Source: Lewinellaceae bacterium (GTDB lineage: Bacteria > Bacteroidota > Bacteroidia > Chitinophagales > Saprospiraceae). Taken from it: 64,000 nucleotides of DNA. Under the pieces are notes generated by a model that was not told the DNA's origin, ran no database searches, and worked only from the letters and a program-made list of their open reading frames with translations. Of the stretch, positions 43,980 through 53,750 are shown piece after piece (position 1 is the first letter of the stretch; each line of letters starts with the position of its first letter). The translations under genes were made by a program, and so were the position numbers. The stretch covers positions 62,001 through 126,000 of the forward strand of contig JADJRC010000012.1 of the NCBI GenBank assembly GCA_016712415.1. The letters run 5' to 3'.

Positions 43980-44902
43980 ATGAAAGAACAAGAAAGTGAC
44001 CATGGGCTCTTTTACGGTTTAGGCAAAGGTGTATTCCTGGCACTGATACTCTTTGCACTGCCAGGGTTCTTCATCCTGCGCTATTACGACACCATCGAAT
44101 CGTCGCTTTCCGATATTTCCGAACTGCCCGTATACGACCGTATGCAGGATAACTACATGACCGGCGCAGAGGTCATCGGCGCCTTGTTTGGCAGTAAACT
44201 AGCAGATTTTTACCAGGCCGATACCTCCCTGCTCCATTTTCGCGCGCCGGAGCGCCCCCGTCCAAATGCCAAAAATGTATGGTGGGACCGGAATACGCTC
44301 GAACGCCAGCCGCAGAAAGACTGTCTGCCGGCAAGCAACAAAGCGTAAGGGCTTATCTCGACTATATTGAGCAGTACCGTGAACTCGCACTGGCTGAAAT
44401 GCAGCGGACAAAAATACCCGCATCGGTCACCCTGGCCCAGGGGCTATTCGAAGGCAACGCCGGAAGGGGTTATCTGGCCGCACAGGCCAACAACCATTTC
44501 GGCATCAAATGCCAGCTGCGACCCGGTTATCGCCGCGACGGGCGTATCAGCGACGACGATTTCGATCACCATTCCCTGGCCATCGGATGTGTACAGCGCA
44601 CCGACGACTACGTCTGGGACCGGTTCGAGGTGTATCCCTCTGCCCGGGAAAGTTTTCGCCGGCACAGTATGCTGCTCCAGGGCGACCGCTACCGCTGGAT
44701 GATCCGCACCTACGAGGTAGGCGAAATTTATCCCATATCAAAGCAATTGTACGGACATGATCGCGTCCCGTATTATGCCGCCTGGAGTGTGGGCTTAAAG
44801 CAATCCGGCTATGCAACAGCAAAAAACTACGCAGAAAAAATAACCCTGATTATTGAGACATACCAACTCTGGAAGATTGATTATGAACTGGTTATGGAAT
44901 AA
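43980..44902 (+). CDS. Glucosaminidase-domain protein (peptidoglycan hydrolase), one frameshift
   Basis: Corrected length 307 residues. A short soluble tail, then one membrane helix (GVFLALILFALPGFFILRYY, residues ~17-36), a linker, then a FlgJ/LytG-type glucosaminidase domain from about residue 140: KIPASVTLAQGLFEGNAG with the catalytic Glu after LAQG-LFE, NNHFGIKC, DDYVWDRFEVYPSARESFRRHSMLL, cut at family landmarks, and YAAWSVGLKQSGYATAKNYA. The enzyme would cleave the GlcNAc-MurNAc backbone in the periplasm. The frame breaks at the CC pair 44306-44307; adding one C reads LERPAAERLSAGKQQSVRAY. The next gene on the same strand is also membrane-anchored. Confidence 0.85.
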
Positions 44903-44904
44903 TA

Positions 44905-44988
44905 GGGGTTTCGGGTTACTGGTTTCGGGTTGGCGTTGCCCAAACTTTGGGGCCGAAAAACAACCCGCAACCTGAAACCCGCAACCCC
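44905..44988. repeat. Imperfect inverted repeat between two plus-strand genes
   Basis: A 28-base left arm (44905-44932, GGGGTTTCGGGTTACTGG...) and right arm (44961-44988) pair at 24 of 28 positions around a 28-base loop. Within each arm the unit GGTTTCGGGTT or GGTTGCGGGTT repeats. No T-run follows, so it is not a typical terminator. Confidence 0.8.
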
Positions 44989-45026
44989 CTCCACCCGTAC
45001 ATCCTTCACTATTAAATATTTATTTC

Positions 45027-45845
45027 ATGAAAAACTTCTTCGAATTCATCGGTTTCGTATCCACTGCCCTTATTTCCGGTTTTCTCGTATTCAGCTATGT
45101 CGGCCATAAAAAGAATACCGACAAGCCAATGACGGATGAGTTATTGACCGCTTACAACGTCCAAAAACCGGAATCTGCCCCGGAATTCGCCCCGATCTCT
45201 TCATCACGCACGAAAGCTTCCAAGGAAAAACGCCAGACCCGGAAAGGTTCGGTTGCGGATTACACCATTGCCAAAACCGAATCGTCCGCTTCCGCTACGG
45301 AGCGCCTGCGCGACCTGTACAACGACGGCGCATTTGTGCGTTCCACGGTCAGCCAGTGGAAAAAAAATGTGGCCGCTGCCAGCGAAACCCACTCCGTAAA
45401 ACCGCATTTGCTGATGGCAAACGTCATTGTAAAATCCTACCTGGGCAACTACACGGCCGGCGAATTTAACCGCGATGTGTCCGAACATGCGGGCGATATG
45501 GCGGTGCCGGCAAGCGCAGCGGTAAAAAGTTACGACTACGCCTGGAGTGTCGGCAAGGTGGCGCAGCAGTTTGATCTCGCCAAATATTTCCCGGCGCCTA
45601 TGCCTGTCGCTTCGGCCAATGCGACCACATCGTTCAAATCTACCAGCACGGCAAAAAAAGCGGCTGTTGCAAAAGCCAAACCGGCAGCTTCCATGGCGCC
45701 TGCCGAAGCGGGATTCCGCGAAATGGTCGCCAAAGAAGAAGGTTTTTCTTCCTGGCAGGGACTTCAGCGCCTGGGTGATATTGACACGAAAAAACGCGCC
45801 GAGAAACGCGTGAAGGTACTGATCGGAGCTGCCCGGGTGCGGTAA
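45027..45845 (+). CDS. Membrane-anchored hypothetical protein
   Basis: 272 residues with an N-terminal membrane helix (FIGFVSTALISGFLVFSYVG, residues ~7-26) and a basic/Ser-rich linker. A folded helical domain of about 110 residues (ATERLRDLYNDGAFVRST, VKPHLLMANVIVKSYLGNYT, KSYDYAWSVGKVAQQF) follows. Its sequence is weakly reminiscent of lysozyme-like or transglycosylase domains. An Ala/Lys/Ser-rich linker leads to a short C-terminal region (EAGFREMVAKEEGFSSWQGL). It follows the glucosaminidase gene after an intergenic hairpin, so an envelope role is likely; no enzymatic motif is clear. Confidence 0.65.
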   Translation: MKNFFEFIGFVSTALISGFLVFSYVGHKKNTDKPMTDELLTAYNVQKPESAPEFAPISSSRTKASKEKRQTRKGSVADYTIAKTESSASATERLRDLYNDGAFVRSTVSQWKKNVAAASETHSVKPHLLMANVIVKSYLGNYTAGEFNRDVSEHAGDMAVPASAAVKSYDYAWSVGKVAQQFDLAKYFPAPMPVASANATTSFKSTSTAKKAAVAKAKPAASMAPAEAGFREMVAKEEGFSSWQGLQRLGDIDTKKRAEKRVKVLIGAARVR

Positions 45846-46016
45846 ATCCGTCCGGTATGGAACGTATTGTCTTGTCCAGTTGCTGGGCTTGCCCCCGTAT
45901 GGTAACCATGCGGCAGGGTGGGCGTTTTGTATTACCTGTGCAAGGAATTGAGCGCTGTCTGAACACTTTATCCGGCTGTTTTTCGTTTATCTCCTGTTTT
46001 TGCACCATCCGCCTCC

Positions 46017-46024
46017 TACCTTTG
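46017..46024 (+). promoter_or_regulatory. Putative -7 element (TACCTTTG) of the propeller-SprB-OmpA gene
   Basis: Exact consensus TACCTTTG, 36 bases upstream of the ATG at 46061. Confidence 0.45.
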
Positions 46025-46060
46025 CGGGCTCAAACAACTGCTTTTACCTATCATTTGACA

Positions 46061-49000
46061 ATGCCAAACATATTGCTCCGCCGCTCTACGGCGCTGATTC
46101 TAAGCCTTTTACCTTGTTTTTTTTACACCTTAAACGCCCAAAAAGCCGGACTGGAAGTCACCCGGACCAGCGCCATCAGCCGTGAATTGCCGGTTACGAA
46201 TGTCGCTGTGGATGTCTCCGGACGCAAATGGGCTGCCAACCGGACAGGCGTTTTCCAGATAAAAGCGGCCGACTTCGCGTCGACGCGCGCGCTTGCGGCA
46301 GGTGAAAAGTGCGTCCTGAGCTATCGCGGTGGAAATGCCGACTTTTCGTGGTCCGATGAGGTTTTCAAAAACCTTGTCAAAGCTGAATGTATCATTACGG
46401 CAGCCTGGTACGACGAAAAAAATGCCACGCTTTGGATCGGTACCGAAGAATCCGGACTCTTCCAGTTTAAAACAGCGCCCCAATTGCAATTGGTGGAACG
46501 CTATACGAGCGCCAATTCAAAACTAAAATCGGACAACGTAACGATCATCTTCCAGGATAAAACCGGTCGTATGTGGGTCGGCACCGACAGGGGCCTTACC
46601 TACGGCACGCCCGGACGCTGGAAAGCCGATTTTACCGGCTATGAAGTGCAGCGTATCCGGGAATACGGCAACGTCATTTACGTGCTTGCCGACGGTGAAA
46701 TATCCCTCGCGCCGAATGGCGACAAATGGTCGGACCTGGGCCTGAACACCAAAAAACTCGAAGGGCAAATCGCCGATTTCGATATCGACAAAAACGGTAA
46801 AATGTGGATTGTGACGGGTATGCTCACCCGCTTCGACCTGCTGGCCGATGCGTATGAAACCTTCAGCGGCCCGGAGTACTACACCAGTCAGTATGGCTCC
46901 TGCATCGCTATCGACGGCGATGATGCCGTGTGGCTCGGGACAGAAGACAAAGGCCTTTACCTCGTGGACAAGGCTTCCGCCATTACCCTTAATGCCTACG
47001 TAGAACAACCCATCAGCTGCAGCGGCGATGGAAAAGACGCCGTGCTAAGGGCTAAAATTACCGGCGGGACACCGCCGTATAACTATGCCTGGACAGGCGG
47101 ATTGGCGGGAGAAAATCCTAAAAACGTCGCGCCGGGTACCTACACGGTGACTGTTACCGACACCAAAGGCAAATCCAGGGTGGCCGACGTTCCTGTGCCT
47201 GATTCCCGGCTCCGGATAAAGGCGCGTCAGCGCAAACCCGTCAGCGCTCCGGGTCAGACCGATGCCGTCGCTGAAGTTGATATTGAAAGTAATGCATCTG
47301 GTTTGTCCATTCGCTGGGATAACGGCGAGACGATGGCTGTAGCCTCCAAATTGCCGGCCGGCACGCACAGTGTCACGGTAACCGACCCCAAAGGTTGCAG
47401 TTCGGTCGCCACGGTGACTATTGCCGATAAAATATTGCCCCTTGAGGTCGCCGTTTCTGAAAAAAGCGGGATCAGGTGTGCCGGTGAAAAATCTGCCGTG
47501 CTGGTTGCACAGGCTACCGGGGGTAAAGCCCATACCAATACAAGTGGAGCAACCCCGTTTTCAGCGGCGAACAACCCGAAAACGTACCCGCAGGCGACTA
47601 TCAACTGACCGTGACGGATGCTGCGGGCAAAACCAGCGTTGCCGGTATCAGTGTAAAGCAGCCTGAAGTGCTTGCCATGACCGTTCAGGTACAGTCGCCT
47701 GCAGGTATCGGCACTGCCGACGGCAAAGCGCTGGCGCAGGCCAAAGGAGGAACGGGCGTCTATCTTTTTAAATGGGACAACGGCGAATCGGCGTTCAGTG
47801 CGTCAAAACTTGCTGCAGGACAACGCAGTGTTACTGTCACCGACGCCAATGGCTGTACGGCTACGGCTACCGTCAGTATAACCGAGAATATTTTGCCGCT
47901 GGCAGTAAAAATCACCGAAAAATCGACCATAAAATGTTCCGGAGGTAACTCCGGCGCCCTCGACGTAGAAGTCACGGGCGGTAAGGGTCCCTTCCGGTAT
48001 TCCTGGAGCGATCCGACGCTCAGCGGCGGTCAGCCCGCCGGCCTGAAAGCCGGCAACTACCAGGTGACGGTAACCGATGCCACAGGAACCAGCAGCACGG
48101 CTACGATCAGTATGCCACAGCCGCAACCTGTTGCTGTATCGGCACAGGCACAGTCTCCTGCCTCCATCGGCAACAGCGACGGAAAGGCCAGTGCACAGGC
48201 CAGCGGGGGCGCCGGCTCTTTTCAGTTCAAATGGGACAATGGCGAAACAACCGCTGCGGCTGCCAAACTGGCTGCCGGACAACACAGCGTAACTGTTACG
48301 GACGCCAATGGCTGCACGGCTACGGCTGTTGCAGGCATTACAGAAAATATCCTGCCGCTGGCCGTCAGCATTGTCGAAAAATCGGCAATCAAATGCGCCG
48401 GCGCCGGCTCGGGGGCCCTTGAGGTGCAAATTACGGGTGGGAAGGGACCATTCCGCTACGCCTGGAATGACCCGGCCGTCAGCGGCGCTCAGCCTTCCAG
48501 CCTGAAGGCCGGCGCGTATCAGGTAACCGTAACAGACGCTACCGGTACCAGCAGCACGGCCACGATCGCTGTAGCACAGCCCCAGCCCATTGTCGTATCG
48601 GCACAGGTGCAGTCGCCGGCCTCGACAGGCAACAGCGATGGCCGAGCCAGTGTGCAGGCCGATGGCGGTGCGGGCAACTTTCAGTTTAAATGGGACAACG
48701 GCGAGGGTGCAGCCACGGCCTCAAAATTGCCGCCCGGTGCGCACAGCGTAACAGCTACAGACGCCAACGGCTGTACGGCAACCGCGTCAGTTGAAATATC
48801 GGAAAACATATTGCCCCTGTCGGTTCGTATCACTGAAAGGGATAAAATCAAATGTGCCGGCGAAAAAACAGCCGCCCTGTCCGTGCAGGTTACGGGTGGC
48901 AAGCCGCCCTTCAGGTATTCCTGGGATAACAGCGCACTGCGCGATGATCAGCCATCGGGTTTACCTGCCGGAACGTACCAACTTACCCTTACCGATGCCG

Positions 49001-50109
49001 TCGGCACCTCCACTACGGCGTCTATCAGTATTGCGCAGCCCGAAATGTTGTCGGTAACAGCCGAAACGGTCGCTCCTGCTTCTACGGGCAAGGCCGACGG
49101 CAGGGCAACGGCACAGGCAGTCGGTGGGGGCGGCACATATCAGTACAAATGGGATAATGGCGAAAACCTGGCCGCAGCAGTAAAACTGGCTCCAGGTCAG
49201 CGCTCGGTAACCGTTACGGACGCCAATGGATGTACCGCAACTGCCGGTATCGACATATCGGAAAATATTTTGCCGCTGGTCATCAGTGTTTCGGCGCAGT
49301 CGCCGATAAAATGTGCAGGCCAGAAAGCCACATTGTCCGTAAAAGTCAGTGGCGGCAAAGGACCTTTCACCTATACCTGGAATAACCCGTCCGTGCAGGG
49401 CAACCAGCCGTCCGGTCTGGATGAAGGCGCCTACAGCGTCACGGTTGCAGATGCGACGGGCGCCACCCGGACAGCGGAGATAAACGTAGTTGCACCTCAA
49501 CCGTTGGTGGTGGAGTTGACGCGCAACATGGGCGCTACCACCGACCGCAGCAACGACGGCAAAGCCCAGGTCGCCGTTACGGGAGGTACCGGCAATTACA
49601 ACATCGTTTGGGATACCAAACAGACCGGCACTTCGGTGTTGAAATTGCCGATGGGCAAACACAGTGTTACTGTGACTGATGCCAACGGTTGTGTGCAAAA
49701 TATTGATTTTGAAACGGAGAAACGCATTTTGCCCGAGCTGACAGGTGCGCTCGAAAGCGGCCAGGTTATCCGGATGCGCCTGCTCAATTTTGATTCCGAC
49801 AGTTACACCCTCCAGGCGGATGCCCTTCCCATGCTGGATGAGTTGTACGATTTTATGATGGAAAACGGTGCGGCCGCAATCGAAATAGGCGGCCATACCA
49901 ACAACGTTCCTTCCGATGCCTTTGCCGACGAACTTTCTGCCGCGCGCGCCAAAGCGGTGGCCGACTACCTGTTTGCCAAAGGAATCGACCCGAAGCGCGT
50001 CGTGTATAAAGGTTATGGCAAACGTTTGCCTTTGGTGCCGAATACCTCGGCAGAGGGACGCAAGACCAACCAGCGGGTGGAGATCAAGATTTTGAAGATC
50101 AGGGACTGA
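46061..50109 (+). CDS. Beta-propeller / SprB-repeat / OmpA fusion protein, one frameshift
   Basis: 1349 residues after correction. Signal peptide (STALILSLLPCFFYTLNA), then a propeller of the kind seen in hybrid two-component sensors (ATLWIGTEESGLFQF, GRMWVGTDRGLTYG, DDAVWLGTEDKGLYLV) to about residue 310. Then comes a series of SprB-like modules with endings such as HSVTVTDANGCTATA and YQVTVTDATGTSSTATI, alternating in two types. The final ~110 residues are an OmpA domain: LNFDSDSYTLQADALPMLDEL, EIGGHTNN and GRKTNQRVEIKIL. The frame breaks at C-run 47529-47531; adding one C reads GKAPYQYKWSNPVFSGEQPENVPAGDY, split at module landmarks. The OmpA domain would hold it to peptidoglycan, so it is not a typical T9SS cargo. 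Confidence 0.85.
47201..49953 (+). repeat. 459-bp tandem repeat encoding paired SprB modules
   Basis: The conserved motif QPxxxxV/PQPLVV at the start of each unit occurs at 47659, 48118, 48577, 49036 and 49495. All four steps are exactly 459 bases (153 codons). An earlier unit begins near 47201, one base short because of the frameshift. The last unit is incomplete and passes into the OmpA domain, so the end is approximate. Confidence 0.85.
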
Positions 50110-50761
50110 CCTGCCCCTGCGTGTGCGGCTTGCTGAATACGATCAGATAGTAATTGAAAATCAGCCCTTTATCCAAAAGGATACTGCGTTCGGCAACGAA
50201 GCCGTGCGCTTCCAGCATCTGCCTGTACCCGGAAAGGTCGTACTGATGCGGATGCAGGATGTCGGCAGGAATACTCCTGAATATGCTCCTGAGCAAAGAG
50301 AAATTGTGGGCGTCGATGGATAAGGCCAGCGTGCCGCCCTGTGCCGTCAGGGTATGGAGTTGCCGGAGACAAAGCGACAGATCGGCCACATGATTCAGGG
50401 CATTCAGGCAGAAGACAACATCGTATGGCGCCCTGGAAACAAACGTTTCCAGGGATTGGGCATAAAAGGTCACGCCGGGAAAATCCTTTTTACGGAAATG
50501 CGCTAACCGTCGTTCGTACGCATCGAGCAAGGGATCGACGGCATCGACTGTTTGTGCACGCAAAATAGTGAAGATGCCTGCAGGTCCGCATCCTGCATCC
50601 AGAACCTTTGATTCCGGAGTGATCCGGATTTCACTTTTTTGCAGCAGATGATGCCAATATTGACGCTTCCAGGCCAGGTATTCGGTTTTGTGCCTTGTGG
50701 CGAGGTAACGCCGCCACCAGAGCAATTCGAAAAATTGGGCAATTTTCCAGCGCAACTTCAT
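50099..50761 (-). CDS. Class I SAM-dependent methyltransferase
   Basis: 220 residues, cytoplasmic. The SAM-binding motif I is KVLDAGCGPAGIF at about residues 47-59; motif II/acidic loop VDAVDPLLDAYERR at about 69-82, and motif IV YDVVFCLNALNHVADL at about 114-129. The N-terminus is basic and aromatic (MKLRWKIAQFFELLWWRRYL), a feature of small UbiE/COQ5-like methyltransferases that act near membranes. Substrate unknown. Its last 11 bases overlap the end of the fusion gene on the other strand. It is divergent from the T9SS gene at 50868. Confidence 0.85.
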   Translation of the reverse strand: MKLRWKIAQFFELLWWRRYLATRHKTEYLAWKRQYWHHLLQKSEIRITPESKVLDAGCGPAGIFTILRAQTVDAVDPLLDAYERRLAHFRKKDFPGVTFYAQSLETFVSRAPYDVVFCLNALNHVADLSLCLRQLHTLTAQGGTLALSIDAHNFSLLRSIFRSIPADILHPHQYDLSGYRQMLEAHGFVAERSILLDKGLIFNYYLIVFSKPHTQGQVSP

Positions 50762-50804
50762 GCGTCGTGTTTGTTAATATTGATTTAGGCGAAGAATATT
50801 TTTC

Positions 50805-50812
50805 TACCTTCG
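50805..50812 (+). promoter_or_regulatory. Putative -7-like element (TACCTTCG) of the T9SS gene
   Basis: TACCTTCG is one mismatch from TAnnTTTG and lies 55 bases upstream of the chosen ATG. Confidence 0.3.
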
Positions 50813-50867
50813 GTATCCGTAAAATTGCTATTCGGCTTTGATGCCAGGTCAAATTGCTTTGCAAACA

Positions 50868-51641
50868 ATGTTACGCCTTCGTTTTTTCCATTTATTGCTT
50901 GGTTTGTCCTGCTATACTTTTAACGTAACGGCACAGAACGACAAACAGGTAATCGGCGATCCGGTTCTTTCCCCGCAAGAAATTCTGGACGGCACCTCTA
51001 TCATCTACCTCATTCGTTTTCAAAATGTTGGCAATGATACCGTCCAACAGGTTGTGGTACGCGACACGCTGGATCCGCGACTTGATCTGGAGACTTTTGT
51101 CACGATCAGCGCCAGCGACGACTTTCAATTGCTTGGAGAAGGCGGCAATTATATTCGCTGGTATTTTGAAGACATACAGTTGCCCGACAGCGCCTCCGGT
51201 GGGAACAATTCTATCGGTTATGTTTTGTTTTCCATCAACCCGAGACCGTTTCTTGTTCCCGGCCAGTCAATTCTCAACCATGCCTGTATTTCGTTCGATC
51301 AAAGTTCGGTGATTTGTACCAATGATGCGGTGGTATTAATCGACGCAGAGGCGGACACCTATGAACCCGATCAAAAGCCGCAGACCATGCAGGTGGTGCC
51401 GAATCCCAATTACGGCCAGTTTGAGGTGCGCCCGGTGGAGCAGCAAGAAATCGGCAACGGCTCAAATGCCCAGTGGTGGATCACCGATATGAATGGCAAA
51501 ACAATCTGGAACGGTGTTGCCGACAATGCATCGGCGGCCGGTCACATGGTGATGCTGGAGCGGCCTTCGCCCGGCCTTTATTTGCTGTGGATAAAGTCGA
51601 AGCAGGGCGTGCAGGTCGAGCGTTTTACGGTTATCCACTAA
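50868..51641 (+). CDS. Secreted protein with DUF11-like repeat and T9SS type A sorting domain
   Basis: 257 residues. The ATG at 50868 is chosen because it directly precedes a signal peptide (MLRLRFFHLLLGLSCYTF); an in-frame ATG at 50841 would add nine residues. The mature region is a DUF11/conserved-repeat domain: SPQEILDGTSIIYLIRFQNVG and DTVQQVVVRDTLDPRLDLETF, then GYVLFSINPRPFLVPGQ. The last ~80 residues form a type A sorting domain (MQVVPNPNYGQFEV to ERFTVIH). It is a surface or secreted structural protein rather than an enzyme. Confidence 0.85.
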   Translation: MLRLRFFHLLLGLSCYTFNVTAQNDKQVIGDPVLSPQEILDGTSIIYLIRFQNVGNDTVQQVVVRDTLDPRLDLETFVTISASDDFQLLGEGGNYIRWYFEDIQLPDSASGGNNSIGYVLFSINPRPFLVPGQSILNHACISFDQSSVICTNDAVVLIDAEADTYEPDQKPQTMQVVPNPNYGQFEVRPVEQQEIGNGSNAQWWITDMNGKTIWNGVADNASAAGHMVMLERPSPGLYLLWIKSKQGVQVERFTVIH

Positions 51642-51655
51642 CATACCGACTGAAT

Positions 51656-51987
51656 ATGCCGCGATATTGCCTTGCGCTGGACTTAAAACCGACCCTCAAC
51701 TCATTGCCGCTTATGAAGCCCATCACCGGGCTGTCTGGCCGGAGATACTGGACAGCATCCGGCAATCGGGTATCAGGCAGCTGGAAATTTACCGCATAGA
51801 AAACCGCCTGTTTATGATCATTGAAGCAGACGACACTTTTTCCTTCGAACGCAAAGCAGCCCTGGATGCGGTCAACAGCCGGGTCCAGGAATGGGAAACG
51901 CTGATGTGGAAGTATCAGCAGGCAATCCCCACGGCGAAACCCGGGGAAAAGTGGATGCTGACGGAGCGGATATTCAGCCTGGACTAA
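51656..51987 (+). CDS. rhaM: L-rhamnose mutarotase, one frameshift
   Basis: Mutarotase that interconverts anomers of L-rhamnose, feeding rhamnose use. The ATG at 51656 reads MPRYCLALDLK, a family-typical opening. The frame then breaks at A-run 51685-51688; adding one A joins it to TDPQLIAAYEAHHRAVWPEIL. Further family landmarks are IRQLEIYRIENRLFMIIE and VQEWETLMWKYQQ. The corrected length of 110 residues is typical. It lies 14 bases after the T9SS gene. No other rhamnose genes are present. Confidence 0.85.
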
Positions 51988-51996
51988 CCGCAGTAT

Positions 51997-53301
51997 TCAA
52001 GCCACCTTTTTTATGATATGTTCGTACAGGCGCACCGTTTCGGGTGATGGCTTGGACTGGAATTCGTGTTCCATCATCTTGCAACAGAGATTGTACTGGG
52101 CTTCCACTTTATGCGCCATTCCCAGGCTGGCGTAGCACTGCATGGCGCGTCGGTGGATGACCTCCATACGTGCATCCCGCGATAGTATTTCGTTGCAAAC
52201 GGCAATTGCTTTCCAAAAATCTTTTTTGGCGCACAGGTGATCGCTGTACAAGTCGGCCAGTTGTTCGAACACAGCACTCAGGTGTTGGCGTTCTATTTCC
52301 ACCCAACTGAACATGTCGGCGGGGAAATCATCGAGAAAATTGCCCTTGTAGGTTTTTATGGCCATTTGAAGCAACTCATCGGGCACTTCTCCGCCTCTTC
52401 TCAGGTGCTCCTGTATTTTTTGATGCAACTCCTTGAAGGTAGAGGCATCCGAAAGGGGAGGGCGGTCCAGATTCAGCCGGTAGGAGTTCTTTTCAAAGAT
52501 CAGGAAGTTCCGGTCGATCCCGGTCTGCCTGCTGAATGTTTTGCGGATATGCGTCAGTTCGACGTTCAGGCTTTTGCGCGCAAACTCGGGCATGCTTTCA
52601 AATTTGTCCGTCCAGAAGGTTCGGGCCAGGTGGTCGCGCGAGAGCACCCTTGGGTGGTGGTAAGCGAGATATGCAAAGAGATGCTTTGCCTGGTTCGTAA
52701 ATTCGATTTTCCGGCCGTTCATATGTACCGTAAATGAGCCGAAAAAGGATAGTTCCAGTCCCTTATAGGCATCTTCCGTATCCTGCGCTATCCCCGGCGG
52801 ATTGGCGAATAACACGTTGGGTGGCATTGCATAGGATAGATGAACACCCGCGGCAACCATACCCGGCGTAACGGCTGCCAGGAGCGCTTTGCCGCCGATT
52901 TTTTTCAAACTTCCACTGTTGCCCGCTTTTAGCCTGAACCCCGGAAGGTATGCCTCATAACAGGCCAGAATTTCGTCGTCGCCGGCAGGGAGTTCCAGCA
53001 CATCTTCGGCGCCCGACTTCAGAAGCAACCGTGTGGTGGAGCCGGAATAATCAGTCGTCAATACGACAACCGGCATATCGGGGTTTTTGCGCTTCCAGTT
53101 GCGCAGGGCAGCCAGACCGTTGGTATCGGGCGGCATATGGAGCACGAATACCATTCCCACGTCCCGGAGACGAGAGGGCGTCAGCGTTTGTACAGATTCC
53201 TGGAGTTGTTCTACCTGCAATAAATGGCCACCTGTAGCGCGAAGTCGCTGAAGGAGGGAGGAATGATTACCGCAGAGCAATATTTTTGGTTGATAGGCCA
53301 T
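51997..53301 (-). CDS. SARP-like regulator with pseudo-receiver domain
   Basis: 434 residues, cytoplasmic, no transmembrane segment. Residues ~3-120 resemble a response-regulator receiver fold (KILLCGNHSSLLQRLRATGG, MPVVVLTTDYSG, SGAEDVLELP). The usual phospho-acceptor Asp is replaced (FVLHMPPDTNG) and the conserved Lys near ELP is lost, so phosphorylation is unlikely. A short linker leads to an OmpR-type winged-helix DNA-binding domain at about 185-275 (LELSFFGSFTVHMNGRKIEF, SRDHLARTFW). A BTAD-type helical domain completes the SARP pattern at about 295-434 (FSWVEIERQHLSAVFEQLADLY, RDARMEVIHRRAMQCYASLG). SARP regulators usually activate nearby genes. Similar SARPs occur near unusual clusters; here the next genes are unknowns. 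Confidence 0.75.
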   Translation of the reverse strand: MAYQPKILLCGNHSSLLQRLRATGGHLLQVEQLQESVQTLTPSRLRDVGMVFVLHMPPDTNGLAALRNWKRKNPDMPVVVLTTDYSGSTTRLLLKSGAEDVLELPAGDDEILACYEAYLPGFRLKAGNSGSLKKIGGKALLAAVTPGMVAAGVHLSYAMPPNVLFANPPGIAQDTEDAYKGLELSFFGSFTVHMNGRKIEFTNQAKHLFAYLAYHHPRVLSRDHLARTFWTDKFESMPEFARKSLNVELTHIRKTFSRQTGIDRNFLIFEKNSYRLNLDRPPLSDASTFKELHQKIQEHLRRGGEVPDELLQMAIKTYKGNFLDDFPADMFSWVEIERQHLSAVFEQLADLYSDHLCAKKDFWKAIAVCNEILSRDARMEVIHRRAMQCYASLGMAHKVEAQYNLCCKMMEHEFQSKPSPETVRLYEHIIKKVA

Positions 53302-53750
53302 AATGCTACGGACGAGGTTTGGTTAAAATAGAGGTTAGCCTTCGGTCGGTGCAACTCGAAAGAATTGTTCTTGAAGCATGTTAAATGCTACTCGTCTGCA
53401 GGAAAGCGAATCTGGTAGGCTGGTACAGGTCTAGGACCCGGAGGGTATCTGTTTTCTGATTTGGATTATGAGGCCTGCTAAATTCATTTTCTTTTATGCG
53501 ATTAATGCAACCATTCGGGGTGACAAGTTAACATACAAATATATGTTATTATCGATTAAAGTGTGAACAGGATTAACACATATTATTAAAAAAAACGAAA
53601 CAACCTGGTGAGGCGGTTGTTAAAATATGTTTGATTATGCTTTTCGGTGTAATTATTGCTATCATGCACCGTTTAACAGCTTCTCACAGCCCGAATACTT
53701 GAAAACAGCGCTCCAAAGCCATTATTTTTTCATCATAGCGCTACTTAACG
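53302..53750. other. AT-rich intergenic region between divergent genes
   Basis: 449 bases between the SARP-like gene (-) and a small gene (+). TATATTTG on the minus strand (53536-53543) and TATGTTTG on the plus strand (53626-53633) match TAnnTTTG and may be divergent promoters, but neither has a clear -33 TTG. The leader for the SARP gene would be about 235 bases. No ORF is supported. Confidence 0.4.

Noticed and set aside
44905..44988. Inverted repeat as a Rho-independent terminator
   Set aside because: No T-run follows the right arm, and the loop is 28 bases long.
47659..49953. The 459-bp repeats as a CRISPR or minisatellite array
   Set aside because: The period is a whole number of codons, the units encode SprB modules, and no short repeat-spacer pattern is present.
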